64,000 bases of DNA from Dactylococcopsis salina PCC 8305 (GCF_000317615.1 NC_019780.1:372001-436000), one strand, 5' to 3'. Counted from the first letter of the stretch, positions 33,418-42,680 are shown. Numbers and translations: made by a program. Notes: a model not told the origin generated them from the letters alone.

Positions 33418-34299
33418 ATGAGAGTATTTCATATGACATTAAATTCTCAATCTTCGATTTGGCAAACGGAATTACTCAACCTTCTACGCGGTGCGTCTGG
33501 GGGCTTTCTCTTCGGGATGCCTTTACTCTATACCGTTGAGGTGTGGTGGATTGGTTCTAGCACGACTCCCCTTTGGATGTTATCGGCGTTGGGAATGACT
33601 TTTTTTGTGATTTATTTCCTGAATCAAAGTGAGGGATTTCGTACTGCTTTAGAAATTCGCCTCATTGATGCGTTTATGGAAACAGTGGAATCAATGGCAA
33701 TTGGGATTATTTGCGCTCTGTTGGCGTTGCTTTTAATTGGTCGCATTACGTTGGAAACTCCTCTCAATGAAACTCTAGGAAAACTGGTGTTTGAATGTAT
33801 CCCGTTTTCGCTGGGAGTGGCTTTAGCCCGTTCTACTTTAAAGGGCGATCGCGCTCCTCGTAAAGTTCATAAATTGCGCTCTTCCTTAGCCGATCGCGTC
33901 TTTCCTGCTTTTTTAGCTGATCTCGATGCTACCCTCATCGGAGCGTTGATTATTGCCTTTAGTATCGCACCCACAGAAGAAGTTTCCCTATTATCTGCGT
34001 CCATGTCTCCGTTGTGGCTACTCTTAATTATGTTCGCTTCCTTGGTGCTTTCTTACTGTATCGTTTTTGTCGCTGGTTTAACCGACCAAAAAGAGCGTCG
34101 TCAACAACAGGGATTATTGCAAAATCCCATGAATGAAACCTTAATTTGTTATTTGGTGTGTTTGTTGGCTTCGGCGCTGATGTTATGGTTTTTCCAACAA
34201 CTGAGTTTCGATGACCCTTGGCAAGAATGGTTAAGTGATACCCTAGTCTTAGGATTGCCAGCTTCGATCGGGGGTGCAGCCGGTCGTTTAGTCATCTGA
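33418..34299 (+). CDS. TIGR02587-family membrane protein
   Basis: A 293-residue protein with about seven membrane helices. The N-terminal LRGASGGFLFGMPLLYTVEVWWIG and the central HKLRSSLADRVFPAFLADLDATLIGALIIAFSIAPTEEV are the marks of the TIGR02587 (DUF2391) family, known in cyanobacteria and a few other bacteria, with unknown function. The likely start may be ATG 33433 rather than 33418. It is followed ten bases later by a TIGR02588-family gene, its usual partner. Confidence 0.8.
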   Translation: MRVFHMTLNSQSSIWQTELLNLLRGASGGFLFGMPLLYTVEVWWIGSSTTPLWMLSALGMTFFVIYFLNQSEGFRTALEIRLIDAFMETVESMAIGIICALLALLLIGRITLETPLNETLGKLVFECIPFSLGVALARSTLKGDRAPRKVHKLRSSLADRVFPAFLADLDATLIGALIIAFSIAPTEEVSLLSASMSPLWLLLIMFASLVLSYCIVFVAGLTDQKERRQQQGLLQNPMNETLICYLVCLLASALMLWFFQQLSFDDPWQEWLSDTLVLGLPASIGGAAGRLVI

Positions 34300-34309
34300 G
34301 GTAAAGGCA

Positions 34310-34723
34310 ATGGTAACAGAATCAACAGATACCTCTTCAGAATCTCCACCGAAGCGAAATTGTGCGGAATGGATTACTTTTATCATCAGTAGCTTGATTC
34401 TTCTGGCTTTAATCGGACTGATTTTGTACGATTGGCTATTATCGCAGCAGTCTCCTCCCATTTTGCAGGTTGAACCGCAAGCCGCCGTAGAAATCCGCGA
34501 AGGACAATATTATCAGCCGTTTACCCTGAAAAATACTGGCGGTAACTTTGCTGAGTCGGTACAGGTGATCGCCTCTTTGACCATTGATTCTCCAGAAGAT
34601 TTGGAAGTGGGAGAACAAGAGATTTCTTTTTTAGCCGCAGGAGAAAAGAAAAGTGGCTATTTCATTTTTACTCATGATCCTCGTGAAGGGGAGTTAAGTG
34701 TGAGAGTGGCAAGCTATCGCTAA
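34310..34723 (+). CDS. TIGR02588-family protein
   Basis: A 137-residue protein with one N-terminal membrane helix (WITFIISSLILLALIGLILYDWLL) and an extracytoplasmic beta-sandwich-like domain (PQAAVEIREGQYYQPFTLKNTGGNFAESVQVIASL). This pattern and its place after a TIGR02587 gene identify the TIGR02588 family. Function is unknown; the pair probably forms a membrane complex (inference from constant co-occurrence). Translational start ATG follows GAGGTAAAG. Confidence 0.78.
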   Translation: MVTESTDTSSESPPKRNCAEWITFIISSLILLALIGLILYDWLLSQQSPPILQVEPQAAVEIREGQYYQPFTLKNTGGNFAESVQVIASLTIDSPEDLEVGEQEISFLAAGEKKSGYFIFTHDPREGELSVRVASYR

Positions 34724-34809
34724 TTAATCGAGAACTATGATATGATTTTTGCAAATCTACCGATCAGGTTAGAGATTACCATTGTCACATACGCCAAAAA
34801 CGGGAAGCG

Positions 34810-35526
34810 ATGAGCAAAATAAGAGTCATTTTAATTGAAGACCATGATTTGACTCGCGTTGGTATTCGCACTGCGCTAGAACAACGGGATGAAGTCGAGT
34901 TTTTAGGGGAAGCGGTTAATGCAAAACAAGGGTTAGCGTTAATTGAGGAAAAACAGCCAGATGTGGCGATCGTCGATATTGGCTTACCCGATATGGATGG
35001 GATTGAACTCACCAGCCACTTAAAGCAGTTACAGAGGGAAAATAAGGCGCTACAAGGGGTAAAAATCCTGATTCTGACGCTCCAAGATACGGAAGAATAT
35101 GTTTTGGCGGCGTTTGCAGCGGGAGCGGATTCTTATTGTATGAAGGATATCAGCTTTGATCTGCTTTTAGAAGCATTGCGGGTGACAAAAGATGGCAGTT
35201 CTTGGATTGATCCAGCGATCGCGCGGGTGGTGATTTCTAAAGCGAAAACGATTCCTGCTGATGAAAATGATCCCGCAAAAACTCGACAAATTAGTGCTTC
35301 TGAACCAGAATATGATCAGTTAGTAGAAGCCTATCCGCTTACGGAAAGAGAGTTAGAAGTTTTAGAATTAATCGTAGAAGGGGCAAGCAATGCGGAAATT
35401 GCCCAGAAACTTTATATTACCGTCGGAACAGTTAAAACTCACGTTCGCAATATCTTAAATAAACTCTGTGCTGACGATCGCACGCAAGCGGCGGTACGCG
35501 CCTTACGATCGGGCTTAGTTGGATAA
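34810..35526 (+). CDS. NarL/FixJ-family response regulator
   Basis: A 238-residue two-domain regulator. The receiver domain (about 1-125) has the acidic pair in LIEDHDL, the phospho-acceptor aspartate in AIVDIGLPDMDG, threonine/lysine positions in ILTLQD and YCMKDIS. The C-terminal LuxR helix-turn-helix (LTERELEVLELIVEGASNAEIAQKLYITVGTVKTHVRNIL) binds DNA. No histidine kinase is adjacent, so it is an orphan regulator. pyrE follows 29 bases downstream and may be co-transcribed. Confidence 0.9.
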   Translation: MSKIRVILIEDHDLTRVGIRTALEQRDEVEFLGEAVNAKQGLALIEEKQPDVAIVDIGLPDMDGIELTSHLKQLQRENKALQGVKILILTLQDTEEYVLAAFAAGADSYCMKDISFDLLLEALRVTKDGSSWIDPAIARVVISKAKTIPADENDPAKTRQISASEPEYDQLVEAYPLTERELEVLELIVEGASNAEIAQKLYITVGTVKTHVRNILNKLCADDRTQAAVRALRSGLVG

Positions 35527-35555
35527 TTGACAAGTTACTAAATCACAAAAAACGA

Positions 35556-36152
35556 TTGACACCAGCAAAGGATCAAAATTTAGAGCAATTCCGAGCCACC
35601 TTGTTACATCTTCTAGCCACAGAAGCGTATCAAGAGGGAGACTTTACCTTATCTTCAGGACAAAAAAGCGCTTATTATTTGAATGGGAAACCCGTTTCTC
35701 TCAGCGCTGAGGGAGCATTAGCCATCGGACAGCTTTTTTTCTCTCTTCTTCCCGATGAAATCGAAGCTGTCGCTGGACTCACTTTAGGGGCTGATCCCCT
35801 CGTCAGTGCGGTGACAGTGGTTTCTGCTTACGAAAATCGCCCGCTTTCGGGGATTATCGTCCGTAAAAAGCCGAAAGGACACGGGACAAATGCTTATCTA
35901 GAAGGAAAAAAACTACCCTCAAAAGCGAAGGTAGTGGTTTTAGAAGATGTTGTCACCACTGGCAATTCGGCGCTGTTTGCGGTGGAACAATTGCAAACGG
36001 TGGGCTATGAAGTGACTGAGATTTTAGCAATTGTCGATCGAGAACAGGGGGGAAAAGAGCTTTATCAAGAAAAAGGAATCAAGTTTCAAGCCCTGTTTTC
36101 CATTACTGAGATTCAAAAATACGCCAAACAATTAAACCTTAACAATACTTAG
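35556..36152 (+). CDS. pyrE: Orotate phosphoribosyltransferase
   Basis: A 198-residue type I PRTase making OMP from orotate and PRPP. Motifs: FTLSSGQKSAYYLNGKPVSL near the N-terminus, IVRKKPKGHGTN for the flexible loop, and the PRPP-binding VVVLEDVVTTGNSA. The start is TTG 35556, the only suitable codon ahead of the conserved N-terminus. The 3' end overlaps the convergent gene by 14 bases. Confidence 0.93.
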   Translation: MTPAKDQNLEQFRATLLHLLATEAYQEGDFTLSSGQKSAYYLNGKPVSLSAEGALAIGQLFFSLLPDEIEAVAGLTLGADPLVSAVTVVSAYENRPLSGIIVRKKPKGHGTNAYLEGKKLPSKAKVVVLEDVVTTGNSALFAVEQLQTVGYEVTEILAIVDREQGGKELYQEKGIKFQALFSITEIQKYAKQLNLNNT

Positions 36153-36846
36153 AAACATCTTCCTTACAGTCATCAGCAAGGAAAGATAAAGCGCGAAACC
36201 GTAACCCCACTAACTGTTCATAAAGAGGGTTAAGTTTACATAACGGCGGAATATGAACTAATTTGTGACCAAACAGTTTAATATCGCGCTCAAATGGACA
36301 TTGAGGAGGAACTAACTTACAGATAAATCTGGCAATGCGAGGGTCTTCCACATCCATCCCATCTAACCAATCTCGAACCGGTTGGAGGAGATCAGAGTGA
36401 GGATGATCTGGATGATCCTGTTTTTGTTCATCTTGAAGAGAGAGGGTTGCGCCTGGGGTTTCGACTTCTTTTTCATCAAGGGTATGTTCGAGGGTTTTGA
36501 GCGCCTGAACTTCTAAGTTGAGTGCTTGACAAAAGGATTTCAAAAGATCGGCTTCGGGTCGAGAATACACTCCATCAGCGACGGCGACCATGACTGCTGT
36601 ACGGAGGAAGTTTTCGGCAACTTTTTTGTCATTTCCCAGGACTTGGGCTAATTCTTCAGGACTAATTAAATCAACCTTACTTAATTCAACATCTGGGGTT
36701 AATTCTTCTCTGGTAATCTTGGTAATGAGATGTTTTTCTTCTAAGTCAAAGTCTCCATCCGCCCAAGCAACGGTCAATAAACCACGAATCCAAGCGGAAA
36801 TTTCTCGATCGGATTTGGGGTGGGAAGTTTGTGTCAGGCTAGTCAT
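36139..36846 (-). CDS. TerB-like plus Mo-nitrogenase C-terminal-domain protein
   Basis: A 235-residue two-domain protein. Residues about 15-125 form a TerB-like helical domain (SAWIRGLLTVAWADGDFDLEEKHLI and AVMVAVADGVYSRPEADLLKSFC, each with an acidic metal-site-like DG motif). Residues about 150-235 match the Mo-dependent nitrogenase C-terminal domain family (PVRDWLDGMDVEDPRIARFICKLVPPQCPFERDI, then IPPLCKLNPLYEQLVGLRFRALSFL). Despite the name the domain occurs widely in cyanobacteria. No nitrogenase genes are in the window. Function unknown. Confidence 0.8.
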   Translation of the reverse strand: MTSLTQTSHPKSDREISAWIRGLLTVAWADGDFDLEEKHLITKITREELTPDVELSKVDLISPEELAQVLGNDKKVAENFLRTAVMVAVADGVYSRPEADLLKSFCQALNLEVQALKTLEHTLDEKEVETPGATLSLQDEQKQDHPDHPHSDLLQPVRDWLDGMDVEDPRIARFICKLVPPQCPFERDIKLFGHKLVHIPPLCKLNPLYEQLVGLRFRALSFLADDCKEDVSKYC

Positions 36847-36987
36847 AACAAATTTGTTCCAACCAATTTAATACTGCAATTTTCTGCTGAGGCGAGTAGG
36901 TAAACTGTTACATCCTGTCGTCCTAATTAGAGAGTTTAGTTCTCTTTTTCTGGGGATCAGGACTGAGTGTAACAAACGCTTTATTTA

Positions 36988-38070
36988 GTCGGGTAGGTCG
37001 AAGCCTTATATCTAAACTATCACGTCTCAAACCGCCTTGGGGTTTCCATCCGTTCGACTTCTTGTATTAGCCTTTCACCGAGACAGTTATCGGTTCAGAT
37101 TTTCATCCTGTACGCATAAGAGGACTTTACCAGAAAAGACGTTCGGCTTCTTTCCCCCCTCAGAACCGTACGTGCGACTTTCACCGCATACGGCTCAAGC
37201 AAACCAGACCTTCCCTTACGTCTCTTAGTCACCTGGGGTTAAACCTCCAATTGGATAGGCTCGACTCCTCCCACAGTTACGTTTGCATTACTGCATCTAA
37301 CTTTTCCTGCGGTCTTAAGGCAACGTCACTTTTTGGTACTAAGTAACAGATTCACCCGTGTCCAAGTTAGCTTCCCTTTCAGGTAGGGCAAATTTTGAAC
37401 CCCTATCCGTCGAGTTATACCTCGAAGGGCTTTCCTCTTGCTTTCGTGTTCCTGCTTGAACCAAGTCCAACTATCAGTTATCCGAAATCAGGTTATCAGA
37501 CAAGAAACTGCACGGAATCAGCAGACGGCATTCGCTTTTTGGACTGTCCTATACCCACTAGGGAATTGTGCCTTCCTTACGGTTAGCCTACTGGTAAACC
37601 AGACCCCAATGGGCTTATCACGTTTCACATTTGAGAGATGCGCTCAACTTAGGTGGTGTTCTTTCCGCCGAGGGTGTTATGGTGTGCTAGTCTATCCATG
37701 TAAAGGGGATAAACCTTTGAGACTCCAGCTTTGGGGGAGACTCCCAACCGTTGCCCTTGACAACCCACATACTTGCTCTCGCTTTCGTGGCTAATCAACC
37801 CTGTTTTAATACTCGCTCGGCACTTAACCTTAGCTTACAGGGACTAAGATAACGACGGCTCATAGAACACTTCACTTTCGTTCACCATATTGAGCTTTCC
37901 CTAGCACCTGTTCCCTTTCTGGCGAGTCATACTCAGGGTATGGTTACACTTAACTCCCTGCTTTCCACCCTGCCGTTACCAGCAACGCAGTTGGGAGCGG
38001 GAATACCCATGCACACTTGGGTAGAGTCTTTCTGAGGGACTCACTCTCGAAATGCAACATCGTGTCGCAC
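36988..38070 (-). mobile_element. ORF-less group II intron
   Basis: On the minus strand it starts at 38070 with GTGCGACACGAT and ends CTACCCGAC at 36988. Domain V lies at 37162-37195 (GAGCCGTATGCGGTGAAAGT and the closing arm). The 870 bases upstream resemble domains I-III and contain no long ORF, so the maturase must come from elsewhere. Unlike the remnant at 33.2 kb, the domain VI stem GAAGCC/GGCTTC encloses about 140 bases. The short frames across it are not genes. Confidence 0.8.
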
Positions 38071-38115
38071 TTTACATCTCTTATTGTAACTTTAGATTTC
38101 TTTATATTGCAGTGA

Positions 38116-38397
38116 TTACCTGATTCTGCCCCCAATTGTCCCACTTGTGAGGGAGATGGGGGAGATGGGGGAGATGGGGAAGATGGGGGAGATGGGGGAG
38201 ATCAGGGAGATGGGGGAGACAAGGGAGATGGGGGAGATGGGGGAGATGGGGGAGATGGGGGAGATGGACTCGCGAGTGACTCCTAAGCGTTGCGCTTGTT
38301 GATCGATCGCTTCTAGCATCCATTGAGGAAGATTTAAAGTTATAGCTTGAGGTGCATTTTGAGGGCGACGTTGCTCAAGATCAATCCAAATAAAGGC
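38116..38397 (-). pseudogene. Ribbon-helix-helix antitoxin gene with C-terminus replaced by repeats
   Basis: The minus-strand frame is preceded by AAGGAGG and reads RRPQNAPQAITLNLPQWMLE then AIDQQAQRLGVTRESI, a typical ribbon-helix-helix (CopG-like) antitoxin with the strand ITLNLP and the helix pair. At about 38268 it runs into the GATGGGGGA array and continues as (SPI)n to a stop at 38116, because nine bases keep the frame. The second half of the antitoxin and any toxin are gone. No ATG lies before the conserved start, so the initiation codon is unclear. Confidence 0.6.
38152..38266. repeat. GATGGGGGA nonamer tandem array
   Basis: About a dozen copies of GATGGGGGA, with variants GATCAGGGA and GACAAGGGA, between the group II intron and the antitoxin fragment. 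Confidence 0.9.
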
Positions 38398-38547
38398 TTA
38401 TTTCCTCCTTGCGCGATCGTCGAACAGATATAATTCTGATTTTAGAAAAAGTAGGTTGGGTGGAGAGAAGCGAAACCCAACACCAATTATCAGCTTTATC
38501 CCCCCTAACCCTCCTTGGTAAGGGGGGAACAAGAAGATAAACGGCGT

Positions 38548-38688
38548 TTATAAGTTGAGAACGTGGAAATAAATCCCAGCGACAATGAGATTACCCACTA
38601 ATAACACTAAAGCCCAGAAAGTACGAAAGCGATAGGGGGGTTGACCAGATTGGGGAACTGGCATTTTTTTAGTTGAAGTTTCTGCCAT
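38548..38688 (-). CDS. psaX: Photosystem I subunit PsaX
   Basis: A 46-residue frame on the minus strand: MAETSTKKMPVPQ, then PYRFRTFWALVLLVGNLIVA and GIYFHVLNL. One membrane helix preceded by the (Y)xFRTFWA motif is characteristic of PsaX, a small single-helix subunit at the edge of photosystem I in some cyanobacteria. AGGAGAATC stands upstream of ATG 38688 as ribosome-binding site. It is shorter than common ORF cut-offs and easily missed. Its position next to lipA has no obvious functional meaning. Other small single-helix photosynthetic proteins fit less well. Confidence 0.8.
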   Translation of the reverse strand: MAETSTKKMPVPQSGQPPYRFRTFWALVLLVGNLIVAGIYFHVLNL

Positions 38689-38738
38689 GGTTATGATTCT
38701 CCTCTACGTTGTTAAGTGACAGTATTTGATAACCAGAG

Positions 38739-39662
38739 TTAATCCGTTTCTCCCGCATGATAGGAACTTCGCACAAGCGGACCCGATCGAACGTGATGGA
38801 ATCCCATTTCCCGCGCGATCGCGCCGAGACGATCAAATTCCTCTGGTGTCCAATATTTTTGCACAGGGCGGTGTTCTAGGGAAGGGCGCATATATTGTCC
38901 CAGTGTCACCCGATCGCAGTCGATCGCCCGTAAGTCTTGTAACGTCTCAATTACTTCCGTTTCGGTTTCTCCATGTCCTAACATTAAACCTGATTTGGTG
39001 GGGATTTCAGGGTTGATTTCTTTTACAATTCTTAAAACTTCGAGCGATCGATCGTATTTTGCGCCGCGACGGACGGGACCTTGTAAACGGGGAACGGTTT
39101 CCACATTATGGTTATAACAAGCGGGTTGCGCTGCTACTACTGTCGCCACGCGATCGCGCTGTTTTTGCTGGGAATCTTTTCCTCCCCAAAAATCGGGGGT
39201 TAATACTTCAATTCCCGTTGCGGGCGATCGGTCTCGAATCGCTTTCATGGTCTTGACAAACCAACTCGCACCGCCATCTTCGAGGTCATCTCGCGCCACC
39301 GAGGTTAACACAGCATACTTTAAACCTAACGCTTCGATCGCCTCCGCCACTTTTTGCGGTTCTTCTGGATCAAGCATCATGGGGGCGTGACCTTTATCCA
39401 CTTGACAAAATGCACAAGCTCTGGTACAGGTTGCTCCCATCAACAGAAACGTTGCCGTTTTATTACTGTAGCATTCTCCGCGATTGGGACAGCGCCCCTC
39501 CTCGCAGATAGTGTGAATATCGCGCTGTTTAACGACTTGTTGAACAGTTGAGATATCGCTTGCATTGCCAATGGGGCGTTTTAGCCAAGACGGTAGCGCC
39601 GTAATTTCTTCGCGCCATTGTTGTCTCGTTTGAGAGTGGGTTGCTTTTGTATAGTTTGCCAT
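38739..39662 (-). CDS. lipA: Lipoyl synthase
   Basis: A 307-residue radical SAM enzyme that inserts two sulfurs into octanoyl chains on carrier proteins. The first cluster ligands are in [13 protein letters not shown], the radical SAM CxxxCxxC is CTRACAFC, and the C-terminal RSSYHA motif holds the serine that ligates the auxiliary cluster (VRSSYHAGE at the end). [10 protein letters not shown]-type motif [14 protein letters not shown] is also present. Full length. It may work with the ligase-like protein at 3.2 kb. Confidence 0.96.
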   Translation of the reverse strand: MANYTKATHSQTRQQWREEITALPSWLKRPIGNASDISTVQQVVKQRDIHTICEEGRCPNRGECYSNKTATFLLMGATCTRACAFCQVDKGHAPMMLDPEEPQKVAEAIEALGLKYAVLTSVARDDLEDGGASWFVKTMKAIRDRSPATGIEVLTPDFWGGKDSQQKQRDRVATVVAAQPACYNHNVETVPRLQGPVRRGAKYDRSLEVLRIVKEINPEIPTKSGLMLGHGETETEVIETLQDLRAIDCDRVTLGQYMRPSLEHRPVQKYWTPEEFDRLGAIAREMGFHHVRSGPLVRSSYHAGETD

Positions 39663-39781
39663 GTATTATCCATTATTTCCTATTTAATATTTCTAGCAAA
39701 TCATCATTGGGTTATTAGAGACAAACTAAGACCCTGCTACTTTAGGCTAAACTAGAATACTGATAAACAGCGTTTTTGACA

Positions 39782-40018
39782 ATGCCCACAATTTTAAGAG
39801 TTGGTCCTTACAGTTTTATCTTTTTCAGTTCTGATCAAGGTGAACCTACTCATATTCATGTAAAGCGCGATCAACAATTGGCTAAGTTTTGGCTTGATCC
39901 CGTTTCTTTGGCAAAGAATCGAGGATTTAAACAGCAGGAATTAAATTCTATTACTAAGCTGGTAGAAGAACACAAACAAACACTGTTAGAGGGATGGTAT
40001 GACTACTTTGACACTTGA
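39782..40018 (+). CDS. DUF4160-family protein
   Basis: A 78-residue protein from ATG 39782: MPTILRVGPYSFIFFSSDQG then EPTHIHVKRDQQLAKFWLDP and a helical tail ending EGWYDYFDT. The RVGPY-F-F-F-S-D-x-x-E-P-x-H-I-H-V core is DUF4160. These proteins nearly always precede a DUF2442 gene, as here, and the pair is suspected to be a toxin-antitoxin-like module. It overlaps the next frame by 20 bases. Confidence 0.85.
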   Translation: MPTILRVGPYSFIFFSSDQGEPTHIHVKRDQQLAKFWLDPVSLAKNRGFKQQELNSITKLVEEHKQTLLEGWYDYFDT

Positions 40019-40295
40019 AAAAGAACCCCTTGCGAAAGAAATCAAAATGACTAATGACAATTTGGTAGTGGATTTAATTGATGGACGAAGTTTAACTGTT
40101 CCCTTATCTTGGTATCCCCGACTGCTACACGCTTCTCAAGAAGAACGACAAAACTGGCAACTTTTGGGAGAGGGTTATGCGATCGAATGGATTGATTTAG
40201 ATGAACATATTGGTGTTGAAGGTTTGTTAGCAGGAAGACAAAGTGGTGAAAGTAATTCTTCTTTTCAGCGTTGGTTAAAAAGCAGAATCAACTAA
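39999..40295 (+). CDS. DUF2442-family protein
   Basis: A 98-residue protein with the DUF2442 core: DNLVVDLIDGRSLTVPLSWYPRLLHASQEERQNWQLLGEGYAIEWIDLDEHIGVEGLLAG. It is a compact beta-rich fold of unknown activity. The start at 39999 overlaps DUF4160 by 20 bases; an internal ATG at 40047 (MTNDNL) is a possible alternative. Together with the preceding gene it forms the usual two-gene unit. Confidence 0.85.
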   Translation: MTTLTLEKEPLAKEIKMTNDNLVVDLIDGRSLTVPLSWYPRLLHASQEERQNWQLLGEGYAIEWIDLDEHIGVEGLLAGRQSGESNSSFQRWLKSRIN

Positions 40296-40298
40296 TCC

Positions 40299-41237
40299 TT
40301 AAACATTGTGTTGTTTAAATACATCGTTTAGGCTAGGACAATAAGTTTCTAAGCCAAAGGTTTCGGGATTGACTGGGTTTTCGTGGCTGAAATGCCGATA
40401 TTGCAGACAAAACCGATCCCATTGTGCCATCTCAATACGAAAGATAAAAATCAGAAAGTTAGCTAAAGCAATTGATAACGGAATCCGAAAATAAATGGGT
40501 TTATTTAAGTAAGAACATAAATTTTCGATGAGTTGATTGGCGGTAATTTTGGCACTTCCTAAAACGATTTCTCGTGTTTTCTCCTTTCGGGATGGATGAT
40601 GAATTAAATAATTGACAGTGATGGCGATATCTTTGGCGTGGATAAAATGAAAACTGCCATCTGCTTTAATCCAACGCGCAATATTGACCCAGTTTGTTAC
40701 TTCTGGAAGTCCAGCAGAAACATGAGAATAGGGTTGATTTTGATCTCCTCCTAAGACTAGAGTGGGGAAGACAATACTTAGTTTAGAAGCGATCGAATGC
40801 TGTTTTATTTTTTGATAACATTGGTATTTCGATCGAATATAATCAGTTCCCAGTTCTTTCGCTTCTGGTAAGGGTTGATGATGATAATCGAGAATGCTGG
40901 CTGTGGAAAAATAAATCACTTGCTGACAAGTTTCGGGAGCAAGTAAGTCTAACAATTCGAGGGTTTTATCAACATTAATTCTCAAGGTTTCTTGTGTTCC
41001 TCCCCAGATGGTCGCCGCTAAAATTGCTCCATCGATCGTTTTGAGTAATTCTTGAAATTGAGCAATATTTTCTAAGTCACCTTTAAGAATTGTCACCCCC
41101 GATCGCGCTTCCGAATCAAACTGAATTTTAGCAGGATTTCGTACTAAAAAAAAGAGTTCGTGGTTAGTGTTGTGAATTAATTCCTCTGCTAGATAGTGAC
41201 CAATACAGCCACTACCACCTGTTATAAAAATCCGCAT
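40299..41237 (-). CDS. NAD-dependent epimerase/dehydratase (extended SDR)
   Basis: A 312-residue short-chain dehydrogenase with the Rossmann motif ITGGSGCIGHYLAEEL at the N-terminus, acidic strand positions, a serine-rich STASIL strand and a YxxxK active site (YIRSK). The C-terminal part is hydrophobic (ANFLIFIFRIEMAQW), perhaps membrane-associated. Its substrate is unknown. It is convergent with the DUF2442 gene (four bases apart) and upstream of nothing on its own strand but the purine cluster lying behind it. Confidence 0.75.
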   Translation of the reverse strand: MRIFITGGSGCIGHYLAEELIHNTNHELFFLVRNPAKIQFDSEARSGVTILKGDLENIAQFQELLKTIDGAILAATIWGGTQETLRINVDKTLELLDLLAPETCQQVIYFSTASILDYHHQPLPEAKELGTDYIRSKYQCYQKIKQHSIASKLSIVFPTLVLGGDQNQPYSHVSAGLPEVTNWVNIARWIKADGSFHFIHAKDIAITVNYLIHHPSRKEKTREIVLGSAKITANQLIENLCSYLNKPIYFRIPLSIALANFLIFIFRIEMAQWDRFCLQYRHFSHENPVNPETFGLETYCPSLNDVFKQHNV

Positions 41238-41297
41238 TATGATCGTTTAAGTTTTCTGGATTACAAATTGTCACAGCTTCAGCTTGAGTGGGGTAGT

Positions 41298-42662
41298 TCA
41301 GGTGTTTTCTATCAAATTCCTTGATATTTGATTCGTTTTCTCAACCAAAAAGTTAAGATCAATGGTGGTTAAATGACCGTTGTCAATTACTTTTTTGCCA
41401 TTAATAAAACTGTAATCCACTGGTGCGGAATGACAGAAAAGGATGGCGGCGACTGGATCATGATGAGCGCCTGCCAAGTGAGCGCGATCGAGATTAAATG
41501 AAATAAAATCTGCTGACATCCCTGGGGCAATAGAGCCAATATCATCCCTGCCGAGAACATTTGCCCCGCCTACCGTGGCAATTTCTAGAGCTTCACGAGC
41601 GGTTAAGACTCCTGCATTTTCTGCGCCCACACGGGCTAATAACAGGGCGCTGCGAGCTTCATTTAAAAGATTACCACTATCATTAGAAGCTGAACCATCC
41701 ACTCCTAAGCCCACAGAAACCCCTTGATCCAGCATTTTACGGATGGGAGCGATACCACTCCCTAAGCGCATATTACTACAAGGACAGTGAGCCACGCCTG
41801 TTTTTGTGCGACTAAATTTGTCAATGGATTGATCGCTGAGTTGAACACAGTGGGCGTGCCACACATCTTCCCCTAACCATCCTAATGCTTCGGCGTAGTC
41901 TCCTGGGATTTTACCGTAATGAGAGAGACTGTATTCCACATCGGATTTATTTTCCGCGAGATGGGTGTGTAATCTTACTCCTGGATAGGATCGCGCTAGG
42001 GCTGCCGATTCTCGCATTAAGTCTTCTGTTACAGAAAATGGAGAACACGGCGCGATCGTAATCCGTAACATGGCATGAGGGGAGTTATCGTGATACTCTT
42101 CAATAACACGGCGAGAGTCTTGCAGAATATCTGCTTCTTTCTCTACCAAGTAATCTGGCGGTAAACCGCCTTGGCTTTCTCCGACACTCATACTACCGCG
42201 ACTAGCATGAAACCGAAGTCCGATTTCTCTAACCCCCTGAATCTGATCATCAAGGGTACAATCATTGGGATAGATGTAGAGATGGTCGCTAGCGGTTGTA
42301 CAACCGAATAACATTAATTCAGCGGCTGCCATTTGGGAACTATAATAAACTCCTTGGGAGGTTAAGTTTCCCCAGATCGGGTAAAGGGTTTGTAACCAGC
42401 CAAAAAGCGTGCTATTTTGCGCTCCTGGAACTGCGCGAGTGAGAGTTTGGACAAAGTGATGATGAGTATTAATCAGTCCAGGTAAGACGATATGGCGCCC
42501 CTTCAAGTCTAAAATTTCGTCTGCTGTATCAGGGAGATCAGAGGTAGCTCCCACTTGCATGATGACATGATCTTGAACCAAAATTGCGCCGTTTTTGATT
42601 TCTTGGCGCTGGTCATCCATTGTTACAAGGGTATGGATATTTTTTACCAGTAAGGTTGACAT
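41298..42662 (-). CDS. 8-Oxoguanine / guanine deaminase-like amidohydrolase
   Basis: A 454-residue metal-dependent amidohydrolase. The metal ligands are visible: HHHF in LPGLINTHHHFVQT, HTHLAENKSD, WHAHCVQ and the catalytic aspartate in GVDGSASNDSG. The sequence order and HCPCSNMRLGSG segment match the 8-oxoguanine deaminase/hydroxyatrazine hydrolase group, which deaminate purines or triazines. It sits 18 bases after a purine permease gene and an M20 hydrolase gene on the same strand, so it likely feeds guanine or 8-oxoguanine into xanthine or urate. The exact substrate is inference. Confidence 0.82.
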   Translation of the reverse strand: MSTLLVKNIHTLVTMDDQRQEIKNGAILVQDHVIMQVGATSDLPDTADEILDLKGRHIVLPGLINTHHHFVQTLTRAVPGAQNSTLFGWLQTLYPIWGNLTSQGVYYSSQMAAAELMLFGCTTASDHLYIYPNDCTLDDQIQGVREIGLRFHASRGSMSVGESQGGLPPDYLVEKEADILQDSRRVIEEYHDNSPHAMLRITIAPCSPFSVTEDLMRESAALARSYPGVRLHTHLAENKSDVEYSLSHYGKIPGDYAEALGWLGEDVWHAHCVQLSDQSIDKFSRTKTGVAHCPCSNMRLGSGIAPIRKMLDQGVSVGLGVDGSASNDSGNLLNEARSALLLARVGAENAGVLTAREALEIATVGGANVLGRDDIGSIAPGMSADFISFNLDRAHLAGAHHDPVAAILFCHSAPVDYSFINGKKVIDNGHLTTIDLNFLVEKTNQISRNLIENT

Positions 42663-42680
42663 TTTGTTATTGGTTATGGA

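Noticed and set aside
36139-36846. A true nitrogenase component because of the Mo-nitrogenase C-terminal-like domain
   Set aside because: The domain occurs widely in non-diazotrophic cyanobacteria, lacks cofactor ligands, and no nif genes are present in the window.
37037-37794. Several 60-118 residue plus-strand frames
   Set aside because: The region is an ORF-less group II intron on the other strand; structured intron RNA gives chance frames and none resembles a protein.
40299-41237. The epimerase/dehydratase as part of the purine operon
   Set aside because: It is on the same strand but lies downstream of the deaminase gene after a 60-base gap, has no purine-related motif and no operator; membership cannot be supported.
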